A stretch of DNA of 18,606 nucleotides from Hirudo medicinalis. Its lineage: Eukaryota; Annelida; Clitellata; Hirudinida; Hirudinidae. Below the pieces are notes generated by a model. The model worked only from the letters and a program-made list of their open reading frames with translations. It had not been told where the DNA came from and did no database searches. Location: assembly GCA_011800805.1 (NCBI GenBank), contig MPNW01000049.1:22191-40796 (forward strand), given 5' to 3'. Each line of letters opens with the position of its first letter. Position 1 is the first letter of the stretch. A program made the translations under genes and the position numbers. Shown in pieces: positions 8,401-18,606 of this stretch.

Positions 8401-10718
8401 ATGTAATTACTATTAATTATGTCTGGAAAATGTTGTACGTTAACTATTGCTGTACAATATTAATGTGTTTTTATAACAAATAAATTTTAGAAATAACCTA
8501 ACATCATAATATATAATAGTTCGAATGACCGATGCTTAACCCTTCTAGGAACTGTTGCTTATTGACTTACCTCCTCAAGAAAAGCAGGAAGTAAAGAGAT
8601 TACTTGACCTCGTGGAGAAGACTTTTTCTCATCATTGGACTGCTTATCCTCCTTACGAGGAGCTGCAGAGGAGAATGTCACATCTCAGATCTCTCATTCA
8701 TCAGGCCCCCAATTCTAATGAATCAAGTTTGTCAATGGTGTTATATTATTCTGTCAATAACTGTTGGATTCGCATTTAGTGTTTACGTTTATTCATATTT
8801 ATACATCTGTAATTATATCTGATCCTATTTAAAGGTATTACATTATATTGTGAAAAAAGTTATAAGAAAGTTTTAATTGTTTCATTAGTAGAATCAAATA
8901 GTAAATTAATGATAAGGTATTAAGGCTAGTAGAAAATATAGTAAGTATAAAATAATTATATAATTAGTCATGTATTTCAGTTAATAAACAATAAACAGAT
9001 TATTGAATAGTGCAGTTTGAACAAATTTTATCTCATATTTTTCTTTTGAAATTACAGACAGGAAAACTGGGTCGTTGCTGATTGTACAAACCCAACTGTT
9101 GGAAGAGCTCCTTTTCCACTACAGGGTAATTACATAGATACTTATTATCTTCTAAATACATCATTATCTTGCATACCATATGAAGGCAAATGTGTCTTCA
9201 CAATGCATCCGTATCTTGAGTTGCCATTAGTTTTACCTCACTTCTGATGTTTTAAAATTACATCAATGTAGTTAATGTGTTTATTTTAGCACAGCACTGA
9301 AATCATGCTATGACTCATTTAATTATGTTTAATTTTGATCAAGGAATTTTGGAAACACTGGGAAACTTACAAGATTTTAACGGAGTGCAGCAAGCATCCT
9401 GAATGCCTTTTGTCGGTCTCCAACTGGAAGCAATATCACTTCTTGCAACTCTCTGATTGGTTAAAGTTTGTAAAATATAATTTCAACTACTAATTTGAAG
9501 CAGTTGTTGAAACTTCTACGATTGCAAAATTTATGACTCATCAAAGTAATTTATGCAATTAAAGTTACACTCCTTCTCGTTTCATTTTCTCCACAGAACC
9601 TGGCAGGTGTCTCTGGATTTCGATGAAACTGATTATGATGATTATGGACGATCCCTGGTTGAAGAGCAGATACAAGTGGAAAGAGAAAAAAAGTTAGCAA
9701 CGACGTCACAATTGTTTTCCAGTGAACAGGAGGAAAATCAAACTTTTACTATAACAGGTCTGCAGTAGTTTAAAATGAATTAGCTAAGAATAAAAATCAT
9801 AATTATATTTATTAATTTTCTAACAATTATAATTGCAAGGTGTTACTGACCCGTTGTCAGGGGAAGAGATTTCCCTGGATGAAGCTGTTATCAGAGGAAT
9901 TATCAACCAGACTGAGGGCAAATACATCAATAAAATAACTGGAGAATCTATCCCAATCCTTGTAGCAATGAATGCTGGACAAATTAAAGTGATTTTATTG
10001 TCAAAGTCGTCCTAATTTATCAGCTAACTTTCATGTGAATGATTTTCGGTTTATAGGTGGAGCTGGTGAAGGTCAATAAATCTCAGGAAAGGGTCAAGGA
10101 TGTAGGATTGGTCGACATCAAAATGATAAAGGAAACCAGACCCTACATCTTAAAAGGAGTCAGGGACCCTCGCAAACATGATGTTCTCTCGATTGATGAG
10201 GCTGTTAAGCGAGGAATTTTGAATCAGAAAGAAAACTCTTACAAAGACATTGTGACGGGGAATGTTCTCACTCTAGCTGAGGCTTTGGACAGTGGGCTCA
10301 TATTGGTCGATTTTTTGTCAGACAACGATTCACACAAGTGAGCGATGCACTCTGACAGAGAGTGTAGCTTTTCATTTATTTAAATTAATAAGGTATTGTT
10401 TTATTTCATTAAAGAGAGCCATTGATCGAATCGAAGACGTATTTGGTCAACGGCGTTCTGGATCGCAAGTCTCAGCGCCTCCACACTTTTTCCGAGGCAC
10501 TTAGGGAAGGTTTAATAAATCCTGACAACGGATCTTACCATGACACTTTGTGGGGAAAGGACATGTACATCGGAGACGCTATAAGAGAGGGTTTTGTCAA
10601 AGCTATCGTTGTCAAGGATGCCTCAGCCATAGACATCGATCCATCCAACAAGATCTCTGTTGACGAGGATAAGCTACAATTCTTCAAAAAAGCTATCCTT
10701 AATTTTATTAAGTTATAG
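5470..10718 (+). CDS. Compact plakin: spectrin-like repeats, SH3 insert and plakin repeats
   Basis: Exons: 5470-5498, 5601-5678, 5981-6047, 6145-6255, 6333-6380, 6557-6628, 6694-6807, 6877-6972, 7321-7455, 7543-7689, 7773-7835, 7898-7989, 8136-8172, 8549-8726, 9058-9125, 9344-9465, 9597-9757, 9840-9988, 10057-10337 and 10415-10718. Every junction keeps phase and the sum is 784 codons with stop. Order: spectrin-type helices (CNTWLSNKQ, ADHKKLYDAVQSF, SLQNNWNWMSTLMKCTEIHL), an SH3-like fold (GEEVMLLDNS...MWK...GEICEVPS), further helices (LPPQEKQEVKRLLDLVEKTF, EFWKHWETYK), a charged linker and three plakin-repeat units. Plakins link intermediate filaments or other cytoskeleton to junctions and membranes. 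Rod, calponin-homology and microtubule-binding regions are absent. The first two exons are weak; a conservative start is the ATG at 6003 (740 residues). Earlier exons outside the window, with the PH gene nested in an intron, cannot be excluded. Confidence 0.85.
7033..7124 (+). repeat. (GAT/GAC)n trinucleotide repeat in a plakin intron
   Basis: CTG units pass into a run of GAT and GAC triplets inside the intron 6973-7320. It gives a false poly-Asp frame. The neighbouring exons are well supported, so this is intronic and not part of the protein. Confidence 0.95.
7640..7989 (+). other. SH3-like domain inserted in the plakin domain
   Basis: Three exons (end of 7543-7689, 7773-7835, 7898-7989) encode PRPCFALATYS, then NLQLGEEVMLLDNSKIQMWK and GEICEVPSILL. 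The order matches the SH3 of vertebrate plakins, where a basal A-x-Y/D-Y strand, an acidic E-E/D-V/C loop, W-K and a V-P-S strand recur. As in other plakins, the aromatic ligand groove of a classical SH3 is not obvious (ATYS replaces ALYDY), so the domain is probably structural. Confidence 0.8.
8173..8548. other. Plakin intron, no other feature
   Basis: A 376-nt intron between a phase-0 donor (ATG|GTAAAA) and the acceptor CTTCTAG. AT-rich, with no second gene or recognisable repeat. Confidence 0.7.
9840..10620 (+). other. Plakin-repeat array, three units
   Basis: Unit 1 (exon 9840-9988) has GVTDPLSGEEISLDEAV, RGIINQ and YINKITGE. Unit 2 (exon 10057-10337) has ILKGVRDPRKHDVLSIDEAV, RGILNQ and YKDIVTG. 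Unit 3 (exon 10415-10718) has YLVNGVLDRKSQRLHTFSEA, EGLINP and YHDTLWGK. These resemble the plakin repeats of invertebrate spectraplakins more than the full desmoplakin-type B/C modules. Unit 3 lacks the DP pair and is the most diverged. About 45 residues follow before the stop, without a Gly-Ser-Arg tail. Confidence 0.88.
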
Positions 10719-11012
10719 ACTTTATGCCAAGCAGATTTTCTTGTTGACGGTTGCATCTGCCCTCATCTGAAATCTGCATTATTCAACTTTTTTTCAAGTT
10801 TTTATTTCATCTATGAAATAATTTCCACATATTTATGTTTTGAAACTGAAATTGACAAGTCGACAAAAGTAACGCCCCACTGCTTAAGAAGAAACACTGA
10901 CGCGCGGTCGGGGCTCCCCTTTTATTCGAAACACTGCTTCATTTCCAGGAAAATGTGAAGATTGCGATCATGCAATTTACAGGAACTTAAGAGCATCAGT
11001 ATTGTGACATCG

Positions 11013-11018
11013 TTTATT
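11013..11018 (-). terminator. Candidate CUL4 poly(A) signal
   Basis: Minus-strand AATAAA 75 nt past the CUL4 stop. Further minus-strand copies lie at 10921-10926 and 10801-10806. Using any of them with the plakin signal at 11044 makes the two 3' UTRs overlap. Confidence 0.5.
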
Positions 11019-11043
11019 TATCTTTGACAAAATCAGAGTCCAC

Positions 11044-11049
11044 AATAAA
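11044..11049 (+). terminator. Candidate plakin poly(A) signal
   Basis: The first exact AATAAA on the plus strand after the plakin stop, 326 nt downstream and just short of the CUL4 stop codon on the other strand. Confidence 0.45.
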
Positions 11050-11092
11050 CATTATCATAAAACTCCTAAACAAACAGATGAAAGCATGCACT

Positions 11093-14000
11093 CTAAGCAA
11101 CGTAGCGATACTGATTGACAGCATCTTTATCTCTTGCCATGTAGTCCCTGTCTATCAGACTCTCAATTCGCTTCTTCAAATCAGTTGACTGGAAGAAAAA
11201 TATTTTTTAATTTGGAAAAGAAAATGAAAAAAAAAATCACCTTGACTGGGAACTTGAGTTGGTCGAACAACTCAGCTATGAGTTGGTTGTGTGAAAGAGT
11301 TTTCCTCATCTTCATTATTCTCACAATAGCAGCATCCACTTGATATTGTCTATCTTGGAAAACTCTTTCTGAAGTGTTGATGTTTTCTTCTTGCTGGAAT
11401 TGTAATTTGCATTTGAGTAAAATTGTAAAATAAAAATTGTGCTCATTAAAATCATCCGAATCAAAATCCTGAAACATGTTGAAATACTTAATGCAAAATA
11501 TAACGCATTACTAATTAAATATAATACAAAATAAAATTAATTCAAGAACTTTTAACAAAGAAGATGTAACAAATAGTTGCTTTCAATAAAATCATTTGTA
11601 AGGGCAACTGACCGTTTCTTTCATTTGGATTTGGTTGATCTTGATGCGAAACAGCTTGTGCTTGAAATCTGTGGCGACTGTGAACTTATCACCATCCTCA
11701 ACATCTTTACCCTTTAAGGATCACCATTAATATTACGACCATTAGTAAATTAGTTATTCTTAAATTCAACAAACCTTAGGGTTTTTGTTCAAAACCCTTG
11801 CTTTGCCACAAGCAAGGGATTGTAGAGTTCTCTTCAATTCACTAATTTCTAAGTAATAAATGCATCAAAATATATAAGACTGGGTAAATTATAAATTTTT
11901 CAGCAAATTTAATGAACAAATTATCCCTAATAACCAATTTTTGTAGCATCTCTTATCTCTTCAAGGGTAAGTTCTTCTGCATCATTGAACAAGAGCAAGC
12001 ACAAAGTCTGGAAAAGGCTCACTTGAAGTTCTTTGCGGCTCTATGATGTAGGAACAAATGGTATTTTATTACAATTATTACATTGCAGCATTCACTTATA
12101 GAGGTTTCCATGTTGGTCTAAGAAGATGATTATCATTTCAATCATTTCACTTACAGCCATGAAGTCAGCTTTGAGGAGGCAGTGACCGAGGTTGTGTTGC
12201 CATTGAAGTTTTCTGCCACTGTACTTGGCATGGTAAAACTTGCTGAAAACCTCTTGGAACTCAAGCATCTAAAATCATGAATTCCAGTACAAATTGTTCC
12301 TTAGTGATATTTGTAATTATTCAGAAACAATGGTGATGTTTTCAAAAATGCCTTAATGAGCAAATTGTGAGCAAATTGAGCAACAAATTGTGTCCTACAC
12401 TCTCAGGAAGAGCCACTTCCATAGGAGGGTAGGTTGGCCAATAACCCATGGTGAGAACATTGACCACCAGCTCAACATTACAGAGGACTTTGGCATGATG
12501 GAGGTGCTGAAATAACAAGAGACAAAATTATAAATTGCAAAAAGTATTTATTTGACCCCTAATTGCCATTCAGACCTGTTTAAATGCTGTCATGATGTCT
12601 TTGGAGAGATCCATGTCTTTGAACATTCCTTCCAGTTTGCTCGTGAAACCTCCACCACACTCTATAATGCATTGCACGAGTTTTAATAGTTGAAAGCACT
12701 TTAATAGTAATGTAATAATACTATTTTTATATTTTAATAATATGTTTTTGTATTAGTAATGTAATAATAATATTATACTTCTATGATATCCTTATTAAGT
12801 ACATTTAAAGCACTTGGAGATGAGGTTAATGACACAAACTCACCCTGTTTCAGCTTTGAGAGCATGGATTTTTCTGCATCATGTGAAGCACTCTTACCAA
12901 CCAGCAGTCTCTTGGCAAGATCCTTTTTATAAAAAGCTTCAAAAACATCCTTACCTGACACAAAAATTAATTATTAATAACCATGACTGTATATATGAGT
13001 ATAACCGCACGACTAAGGAAGTTTAGTCAGTGCATAATAAACAGGTTACTGACCGTGAATGAATCGAAATAGGACCATAATTTTGTCCAAAAGTCTTTCA
13101 AGCTCCTCCTCTGTTGATTCTTTGTTGCCTGCCCTCAACTTTGAGTCAACATATTTTGCTGATGTGGCAAATATAGTTACAATATTATGTATAGATAAAG
13201 AACCATGAGACTAGTAATAATAAAGTCTGTAACATGTTCAACTTTTGTTTTAATTGGTATCGAATTGGAAATGAAATGTTGCTCACCGATCACCTCAGCC
13301 GGCTTGTTTTGCCTCTGGTTTATGAAATTCTCAAAAGATTCCTTCATTGCATTGATAAACTTTTCGTTCTTGTTGAAGCATGTGCTAATTATGTTGTCAA
13401 TTTTGTCCTTAAAATCTTTATTGCAATAAAAAAGAACAGTTATTATGGATGAATAATGATTAAGCTTAAATCAGCATCAATTCTGAAAACAAACTCACCC
13501 AGCAACTGTTGAACCATTTCTTTGTCTTTTTCTGGGTCGTTGTCGTGGTTGATGACGTACAATCTCCCTGTTTTCTGTTTTGAGTTTTGTCAATCACGAC
13601 ATTAATTTTAATAGTTTATTTTAATTTGTTTATTAATTAATTATTTTAACAATTAAGTGATCAATCAAATTTAATTAGCCATTTTTAAATCGAAGCAGAC
13701 CTTGATATAAGCAGCAAAAGAAACTAAAAGTTCTTTCACTCCATCTTTGGTACGCGAGAGAAGATCAAACAAGAGGCTCAAATCCTCCAATCTGTTCTGA
13801 TCCAACATCATGTCGAGACCTGTTAGGGCAACAAATGGTGTTAAGGCACATATAACATTTTGATAATGAGTGTTGTAATCAAAGGACATGTATATTACAG
13901 TTTGAAATATGATAAGCAATTAATCCTTCTACAAACCTTTCTGAAGCAGGTTAGTTACATGCTTTTCAATCAGTTCTGTCTCTATGAGATTAATGAGAGG

Positions 14001-16648
14001 TTTCCTGAAAATTGCAAAGTAAAATATAATTCAAACGTAATTGAATTTGCTTCTCCATCGTACTTGGTGGACTGATCCAAATAATAAAGAATCCTTTCTG
14101 ATTCTTCCTTCAGTCTTTTATCAACATGATGGATGTACTCAGGCACCTACATGATCATAAAGTAGAAATAGTTTTAAATGTTGACATTGTAGTCCTTGTA
14201 ATATGTAGTAAAACATCATAGTCCACATTACGAGTTAAAACCCAATGCATATATATTTATAATTATCAGAGAAACTCTTTAAATTGTAGGATGAAATGCA
14301 CAATGCAACTCATACCTCCAGTTTATTCATCAGCATCTGCCCCTCTGTGGAGTACAAATGGTAACTGGCAGTTAGGAAGGATTCCTCAAAAACATCCTGG
14401 TAAATCTGAAAACAAAGAAATTATAAAATTCAAGCTTGAGGAGGAATAAAATATTAGTTAATGATAAGTGGAAGTCAATGTTAAGAAGTTATTTAATAAC
14501 ATTATCAATCCAATCAACATGCTGCCATCTTGAATTTTACATGTCAAAGATTGTAAATTTTTGTAATGAAGTTAAGTAGAACCTGAAGAGTTTATAAGGT
14601 TAGAATGAGCAACTTGATGAAAATCATTCTTCAAAGCACAAATGATTACATGAGGAAGACCCACCTGAAGATCAGAAAGCATTCTGAGGAGACTTTTAAT
14701 CAACTGTCGATCAACAATTTCACCATTCCTCTCCTTCTCGATGAGACTCAATAATCCGTTCAGAGACTTGTACTTGATTGTCTGGTTGTTGATAATGTTG
14801 ACTCTAAAAATATCCAATCCCATATCCCTGAAGAGAAAATAATTAACAGTTAATAATGAACAGGATTTAACATCTTGAAATGTTAAAAACTGATGATCAC
14901 ATTCAAAGAAATTTAATTCACCATATCGAAAGTACAGAGGCATTTTGGATGGCATATGATCTGTCCAGAACCAAGAATATGTTCCTGATGTCATTCTAAG
15001 AAACAAAACAATGTTTACAAAATAAAATGTAGCTGAATTAAAATATTTAAAGCTAGTACCATCTGTTTGCAATGAGTTTTCCATGCATGATCCATTGACT
15101 TTAAGAACAGCTCCTGGTCAATCTCAGTAAGGACGATGTTAAGGAAACAAATTAACATGCATAATAACTGACAAATTGGTGAGCTTTTCAAATGAATTTA
15201 AATAAAATGCTAGATTGGATATGAGTTTTGTGTACTTGAGTTTTGCAATAACCATCAAAGGATATGTCAGAAACTCTTCAACTTTGGATTTCACGTGCAC
15301 TTCACAGACACTTTTAAGATCATTGTATAGACTCGAAGCCATCTTCTGAGCACACATGTTCTCCACATCCTGTTTTATAAAAGTGATTTCTTTACTAATT
15401 CATGTTTAATAAAAAACAAATCCCAAAAATCAACACTCAAATGAACGCCATGCTACAATTTAAAAAGATTGTCATTGGGAATAATTACACACAATCATGA
15501 TATGGATCCAAATGAAATAGATAAATTTATTAAAATGCACAATGAAAGTTGTAAAGTTACAATCAAACGATATTCAATTTGTGTCTTAAAATAAAAATCA
15601 ATGTTTGTTTTTACGACCTGATTGTATCGTTACTTGATCACACAAATTCAGTGCTCACAGAAACTAAGATAAATGGATCAAAAACTCAATACATTTTGAT
15701 TTATAAAATTATCTTAATTTACTTTTTCTATCCCCTTCAATTCATTCTAACAGATCGACTCCATTTACAATTACAATAATTGAATGATATAAACTCATGA
15801 GTACATCAGGAATTGAACTCCTAACATCTGCACAAGAGCAAAAGCTCTGACCCCTCAGCAACCAACTCCCAAATGGAAGCTGTAAATGAGGCATTAAATC
15901 TTTCTACTCTTGTGAATCTAATGGGATCCAAACTAGAAGTGGATGTTAGTGAATAATAATAGTAATAGTTAATTTATAATGCGCCATTTGCATAGCATCA
16001 GAGGCACATCTACTTTTTATTTATGTGTCTACTACTTATTTCCAATACTTAATAAGACTTATTTTAAAAGCAAGTAAATTGTCTCTTTCTCATGGCACAT
16101 GAGAACTCAATTTCACAAAATAACCATTACTAAAAGAACACAACTTAAGCTACTAACTGTGTACAACACTTCTTGTGTACATTTGAAAGATTGGCTTGAA
16201 TGAATGGCAGACACCGCACTTTTAAGTCTGGCCCATGTTTTTTGCTCAAAATCTTTAGGATGAGCTGGTCTTCCTGCAAAAACACATTTCAAATTATTTT
16301 GTAAGACATTGTATTACATTGAAGATTAAGCAGCAAAATCTTTAAACCTCTAAAATTCTTAATGACCATTTTCTTCACCGGTCCTGGTTTACCACCGATA
16401 GTTGATGATGCTTTGCTTAAACCATTATTTCCAAGCATTCCAAAATTAGATTTAGATGGCTGATAATCATCGTTCAATATCATGTCTGAATCTAAAAAGT
16501 CTGAAGTTTGCAAAATATTCTCGCTATCTTCTTCTTTCATTGTTGTTATATTATTCGGAGAAACAGAGCTTGTTTTGCGACGCTTGAATGGAATATTCTG
16601 ATAATTTTGATCACTGTCCCCTATTGGAGAACCGTTTGACAAAGGCAT
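11093..16648 (-). CDS. CUL4: Cullin-4, scaffold of CRL4 ubiquitin ligases, complete
   Basis: Twenty-two exons (minus): 16348-16648, 16158-16273, 15253-15369, 15060-15122, 14922-14995, 14665-14827, 14316-14405, 14064-14146, 13937-14004, 13701-13819, 13499-13574, 13287-13415, 13054-13158, 12844-12954, 12576-12661, 12399-12506, 12155-12268, 11935-12040, 11775-11848, 11613-11711, 11241-11393 and 11093-11188. They give 816 residues. An in-frame TGA directly precedes the ATG, fixing the start. Residues 1 to about 85 are a Ser/Asn-rich extension with basic KRRK at 22-25, a likely nuclear signal as in CUL4B. Cullin repeats follow, then the cullin homology domain ([40 protein letters not shown]) and the winged helix ending NQYRYVA. 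By family knowledge the N-terminal helices bind DDB1 and the C-terminal domain binds RBX1. The donor at 15253 is the least certain junction. CUL4A and CUL4B cannot be separated in an invertebrate single-copy setting. Confidence 0.97.
11310..11312 (-). other. Predicted NEDD8-acceptor lysine of CUL4 (Lys762)
   Basis: The codon AAG encodes the Lys of IVRIMKMRK, 54 residues from the C-terminus. This is the same distance as the known NEDD8 site in human CUL4A, and the surrounding winged-helix sequence is nearly unchanged. Confidence 0.9.
15370..16157. other. CUL4 intron 2, the longest of the gene
   Basis: A 788-nt intron, against mostly 50-400 nt elsewhere in the gene. The excess is explained by the SINE-like relic (15800-15872) and the repeat at about 15960-16010. 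No nested gene seen. Confidence 0.7.
15800..15872 (-). repeat. Possible tRNA-derived SINE head in CUL4 intron 2
   Basis: The minus strand carries TGGTTGCTGAGGGGT, resembling a Pol III A box, and AGTTCAATTCC about 35 nt later, resembling a B box. The spacing fits a tRNA, but the stems are degenerate, so this is a relic and not a working tRNA gene. The TTTATAATGCG-type repeat at 15970-16010 lies just beyond and may belong to the same insertion. Confidence 0.45.
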
Positions 16649-17410
16649 TCACCTTCTATATTGGACAATTCTTTTGAATTAACTATGCTCACTCCCCGAG
16701 CGATCTTCGAATGAGTCTCTTATGTTTATTTTGAGCCGATGCCTTTTGCTGGCATGAAAAGCTGAATTCAATAATAAAAATATCAAATCAAACGTTTGCA
16801 CAAAAACAAACGGCTATAATTAATAAGGTTAATTTAATTTAATTTTTTATATAAACGGTAAAAATTATATTAATCGTGCAAGTTATAGCATATGGATAAT
16901 TTATAATCGATCTAAGCTTTCAGCAATGTTTTAAAAACCGTATAAATGTCACCATACAAATCTAAAGTTAGATAATATTAAATAAAATATTTTCCTTATT
17001 CTTATATGTAAATATTAAATTTATATCTTTGATTTATTGAAAATCGTTTCTATCCTTTTTAGATTTGACAAATCGCCATTTCTAGTAGACCGCTAAACCT
17101 TATATCACCATTAGACAATTCATGCGATTGGGACAAAACATTTTACTGTTAAAGTTTTATCGCCTTCAAACAGGAATTTTAGCTATTTCCAATGTTTGGG
17201 CGACAAACCTCCGCTCAACTTTTCCGAAGTTGGCTGTTGACTTAAATCTGGTTGTCAATCTCAAGAGCTTTGGCGCTTTTCATCTTTCAACATTTAAAAA
17301 AATTTGGGAAGTAAAAAAAAACAGCCCTCCTCCAATTGTTGTTTCTGCCTTCAAAAGTCTCTAAATAAATAAATAAAACATGCTTGTGATCAGGGACGCT
17401 TTTTCTAGGG
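16649..17410. other. CUL4 5' flank, no gene recognised
   Basis: Must contain the CUL4 5' UTR and promoter, but no clear TATA box, initiator or CpG-rich patch was found. An 80-codon plus-strand frame at 17122-17364 has no family resemblance and lacks flanking coding signal. Confidence 0.5.
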
Positions 17411-17445
17411 CAGGGGTCACCAACCTTTTTTTCAGTGGGCCGGAT
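17411..17445 (+). repeat. hAT terminal inverted repeat
   Basis: CAGGGGTCACCAACC followed by a T run and GTGGGCCGG. The 8 bp before it (17403-17410, TTCTAGGG) would be the target-site duplication; its partner was not found in the window. Confidence 0.7.
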
Positions 17446-17799
17446 AACTGAAAGAATAACGAGCATGGGCCATATAATCATTGTTTTCAATACTTGAAAG
17501 CCAGAACGAAAGTTCTAAGAAAAAGACTTAAAACCAAATTTATTATTCCATGTTATATTTATGGATGAGTGGCATACGATGCACAAAAACAAATTTAATT
17601 AACGTATTTATTTTCAAAACATTATCAAGGAACGCAACATTAACAGAAAGGTTTAGTGAGATTTATGAAACTGAAGTTTGCCTTTCATGATATCGTCAAT
17701 GTTTGGTTTGGAATTACTGCATCCAATCAAGAGAATTGCTTTTAAATGTTCATTATTATCGCTCATATAAAAGCGATCGGCGCTAACGTTAGCAAAAAC
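17411..17799 (-). mobile_element. hAT-like transposon 3' end with transposase C-terminus
   Basis: The left tip at 17411 reads CAGGGGTCACCAACCTTTTT, the classic hAT terminal repeat. A minus-strand exon-like frame, 17653-17799 (49 codons, preceded by TTTTTTCTAG), encodes ADRFYMSDNNEHLKAILLIG, then NSKPNIDDIM and QFHKSH followed by a stop. This resembles the extreme C-terminus of ZBED/hAT-family transposases (L-x-x-S-x-x-P-D-I, closing with S-H). Orientation is coherent: coding runs towards the 17411 tip. The catalytic core and the other terminal repeat are not seen, so the copy is truncated or continues past the window. Confidence 0.72.
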
Positions 17800-18332
17800 C
17801 TAGAAAAAATGATACCAATATACAGTAACAACTATTTAACTTATGTTGAGCTGAAATATATGCATTTTCTTTTTTTATTTACGGCGGTGAAGTTAGCAAG
17901 ACTTCAGCAAGAACTTTAACACCCAATAACTTTGGAACGCGTTGAGATAGAATCGTAATTCCTTTTTTGTTAGAAAGATCTTACTTAGGAAAATAATGTG
18001 TTCGCATAAAACAAGCACATCTAATAAAAATGAATTTTTGGCGAATAAATGAAGCTTTAGTAGCCAAAAACATAGAATTCTTTAACGTGTTTCAAATGTT
18101 ATAAATATATTTAAAATCTACAAAAAATTCCCTTTCTAATAATATATGTTTCGCTAACGTGTCTCCAGCGCAAGTACCCGAAATTTATTTTAAAAAAAAG
18201 CCCAATTTCTTGTTTACATTTGAGACCATAGATATAAAAATGCTTTTCTCTTCTTATAAACATATACATTTATTTGAATAAATAAGAAATTATTGCGTTT
18301 TATTAGCTGGAACTTTCTTGAGCGTATATTTG
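17800..18332. other. AT-rich, nothing recognised
   Basis: Probably internal or flanking transposon sequence between the hAT remnant and the PHD-finger fragment. No open frame of note on either strand. Confidence 0.5.
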
Positions 18333-18606
18333 TTAGACGACATTACAATATTGCATGCAAAAGAAGCACATAAATGACTTGGTATCCCATTGCTTGGTTT
18401 TTTTCTGTATGTTGGTTCATTGTATGTGGGCCCATCTATTGCACACATCACATTGTACCCATCGGTGACCAATCTCATATTCCGTCGACCCACAACACAG
18501 GCAGGTATTAGCCATATTGTCTGAGAGACGAAGAATTTCTCTTGCATAAAACATTCGCATTTCATCAGGTTCTATTCCGCCAGTTGGATATTCACCGTCT
18601 TCGTCC
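18333..18606 (-). pseudogene. Transposon-type PHD-finger fragment with internal stop
   Basis: A minus-strand frame entering from the right edge reads EPDEMRMFYAREI, then CLCCGSTE and HRWVQCDVCNRWAH, the first half of a C4HC3 PHD zinc finger. An in-frame TGA (18417-18419) interrupts it, and the frame resumes with FMCFFCMQY, the last Cys pair, before a TAA at 18333-18335. The single Cys expected shortly after the His is missing. PHD fingers of this W-V/I-Q-C-D-x-C-x-x-W-x-H kind often sit at the C-terminus of pogo/Tigger-like transposases; a host gene is less likely given the decay and surroundings. The TGA could be a decayed CGA. Confidence 0.68.

Noticed and set aside
12814..13026. Plus-strand frames opposite CUL4 exons
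   Set aside because: Antisense shadows of conserved cullin exons with no independent signal.
14572..15084. A 170-residue uninterrupted minus-strand frame
   Set aside because: Only part (14665-14827) is real CUL4 exon; the upstream portion reads the neighbouring exon out of frame and through an intron.
15800..15872. Functional tRNA gene
   Set aside because: A- and B-box-like motifs are present but the stems do not pair well; better explained as a SINE relic.
17122..17364. 80-residue plus-strand protein
   Set aside because: Not similar to anything known to me, rich in generic hydrophobics, adjacent to a transposon end; no splice or poly(A) context to support it.

Overview
This is an AT-rich stretch of an invertebrate animal genome. 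Nearly all coding sequence is split into short exons with GT-AG introns, some only 52-63 nt long. Plakin repeats and a spectrin-repeat/SH3 plakin module are animal-specific, and the CUL4 orthologue is clearly metazoan. I cannot name the phylum. There are no RNA genes, operons or CRISPR arrays.

Layout. Positions 1-870 hold one end of a Tc1/mariner (Tc3-like) transposon with a frameshifted transposase on the minus strand. Positions 870-3290 are a repeat-rich desert: a dispersed repeat, a 46-bp tandem array, a duplication around a single N that looks like an unmerged assembly join, a LINE reverse-transcriptase C-terminal relic and trinucleotide runs. Positions 3294-4954 (minus) carry the 3' part of a gene encoding a PH domain followed by a basic/coiled-coil tail. 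Positions ~5470-10718 (plus) carry a 19- or 20-exon gene whose spliced frame closes exactly. It encodes a compact plakin: spectrin-like helices, an SH3-like insert, more spectrin-like helices, a short charged linker, then three plakin-repeat units and a stop. I see no actin-binding domain, long rod or GAR/EF-hand tail. Positions 11093-16648 (minus) carry a complete 22-exon CUL4 gene of 816 residues, with the neddylation lysine and a CUL4B-like nuclear-localisation extension. Positions 17411-18606 hold a hAT transposon end with transposase C-terminal coding and a decayed PHD-finger fragment.

Gene relationships. Plakin and CUL4 converge tail to tail with 374 bp between stop codons, and their candidate poly(A) signals cross, so the 3' UTRs probably overlap. 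The PH gene and the plakin gene diverge, and their 5' ends lie somewhere in 4955-5980. Nothing in the sequence says the three genes act in one pathway: CUL4 is the scaffold of a nuclear/cytoplasmic ubiquitin ligase, plakins are cytoskeletal linkers, and PH proteins usually bind phosphoinositides.

The observation I would follow first is the compact plakin architecture. Exon boundaries were derived by hand from frame continuity, splice dinucleotides and family similarity; no search was run.
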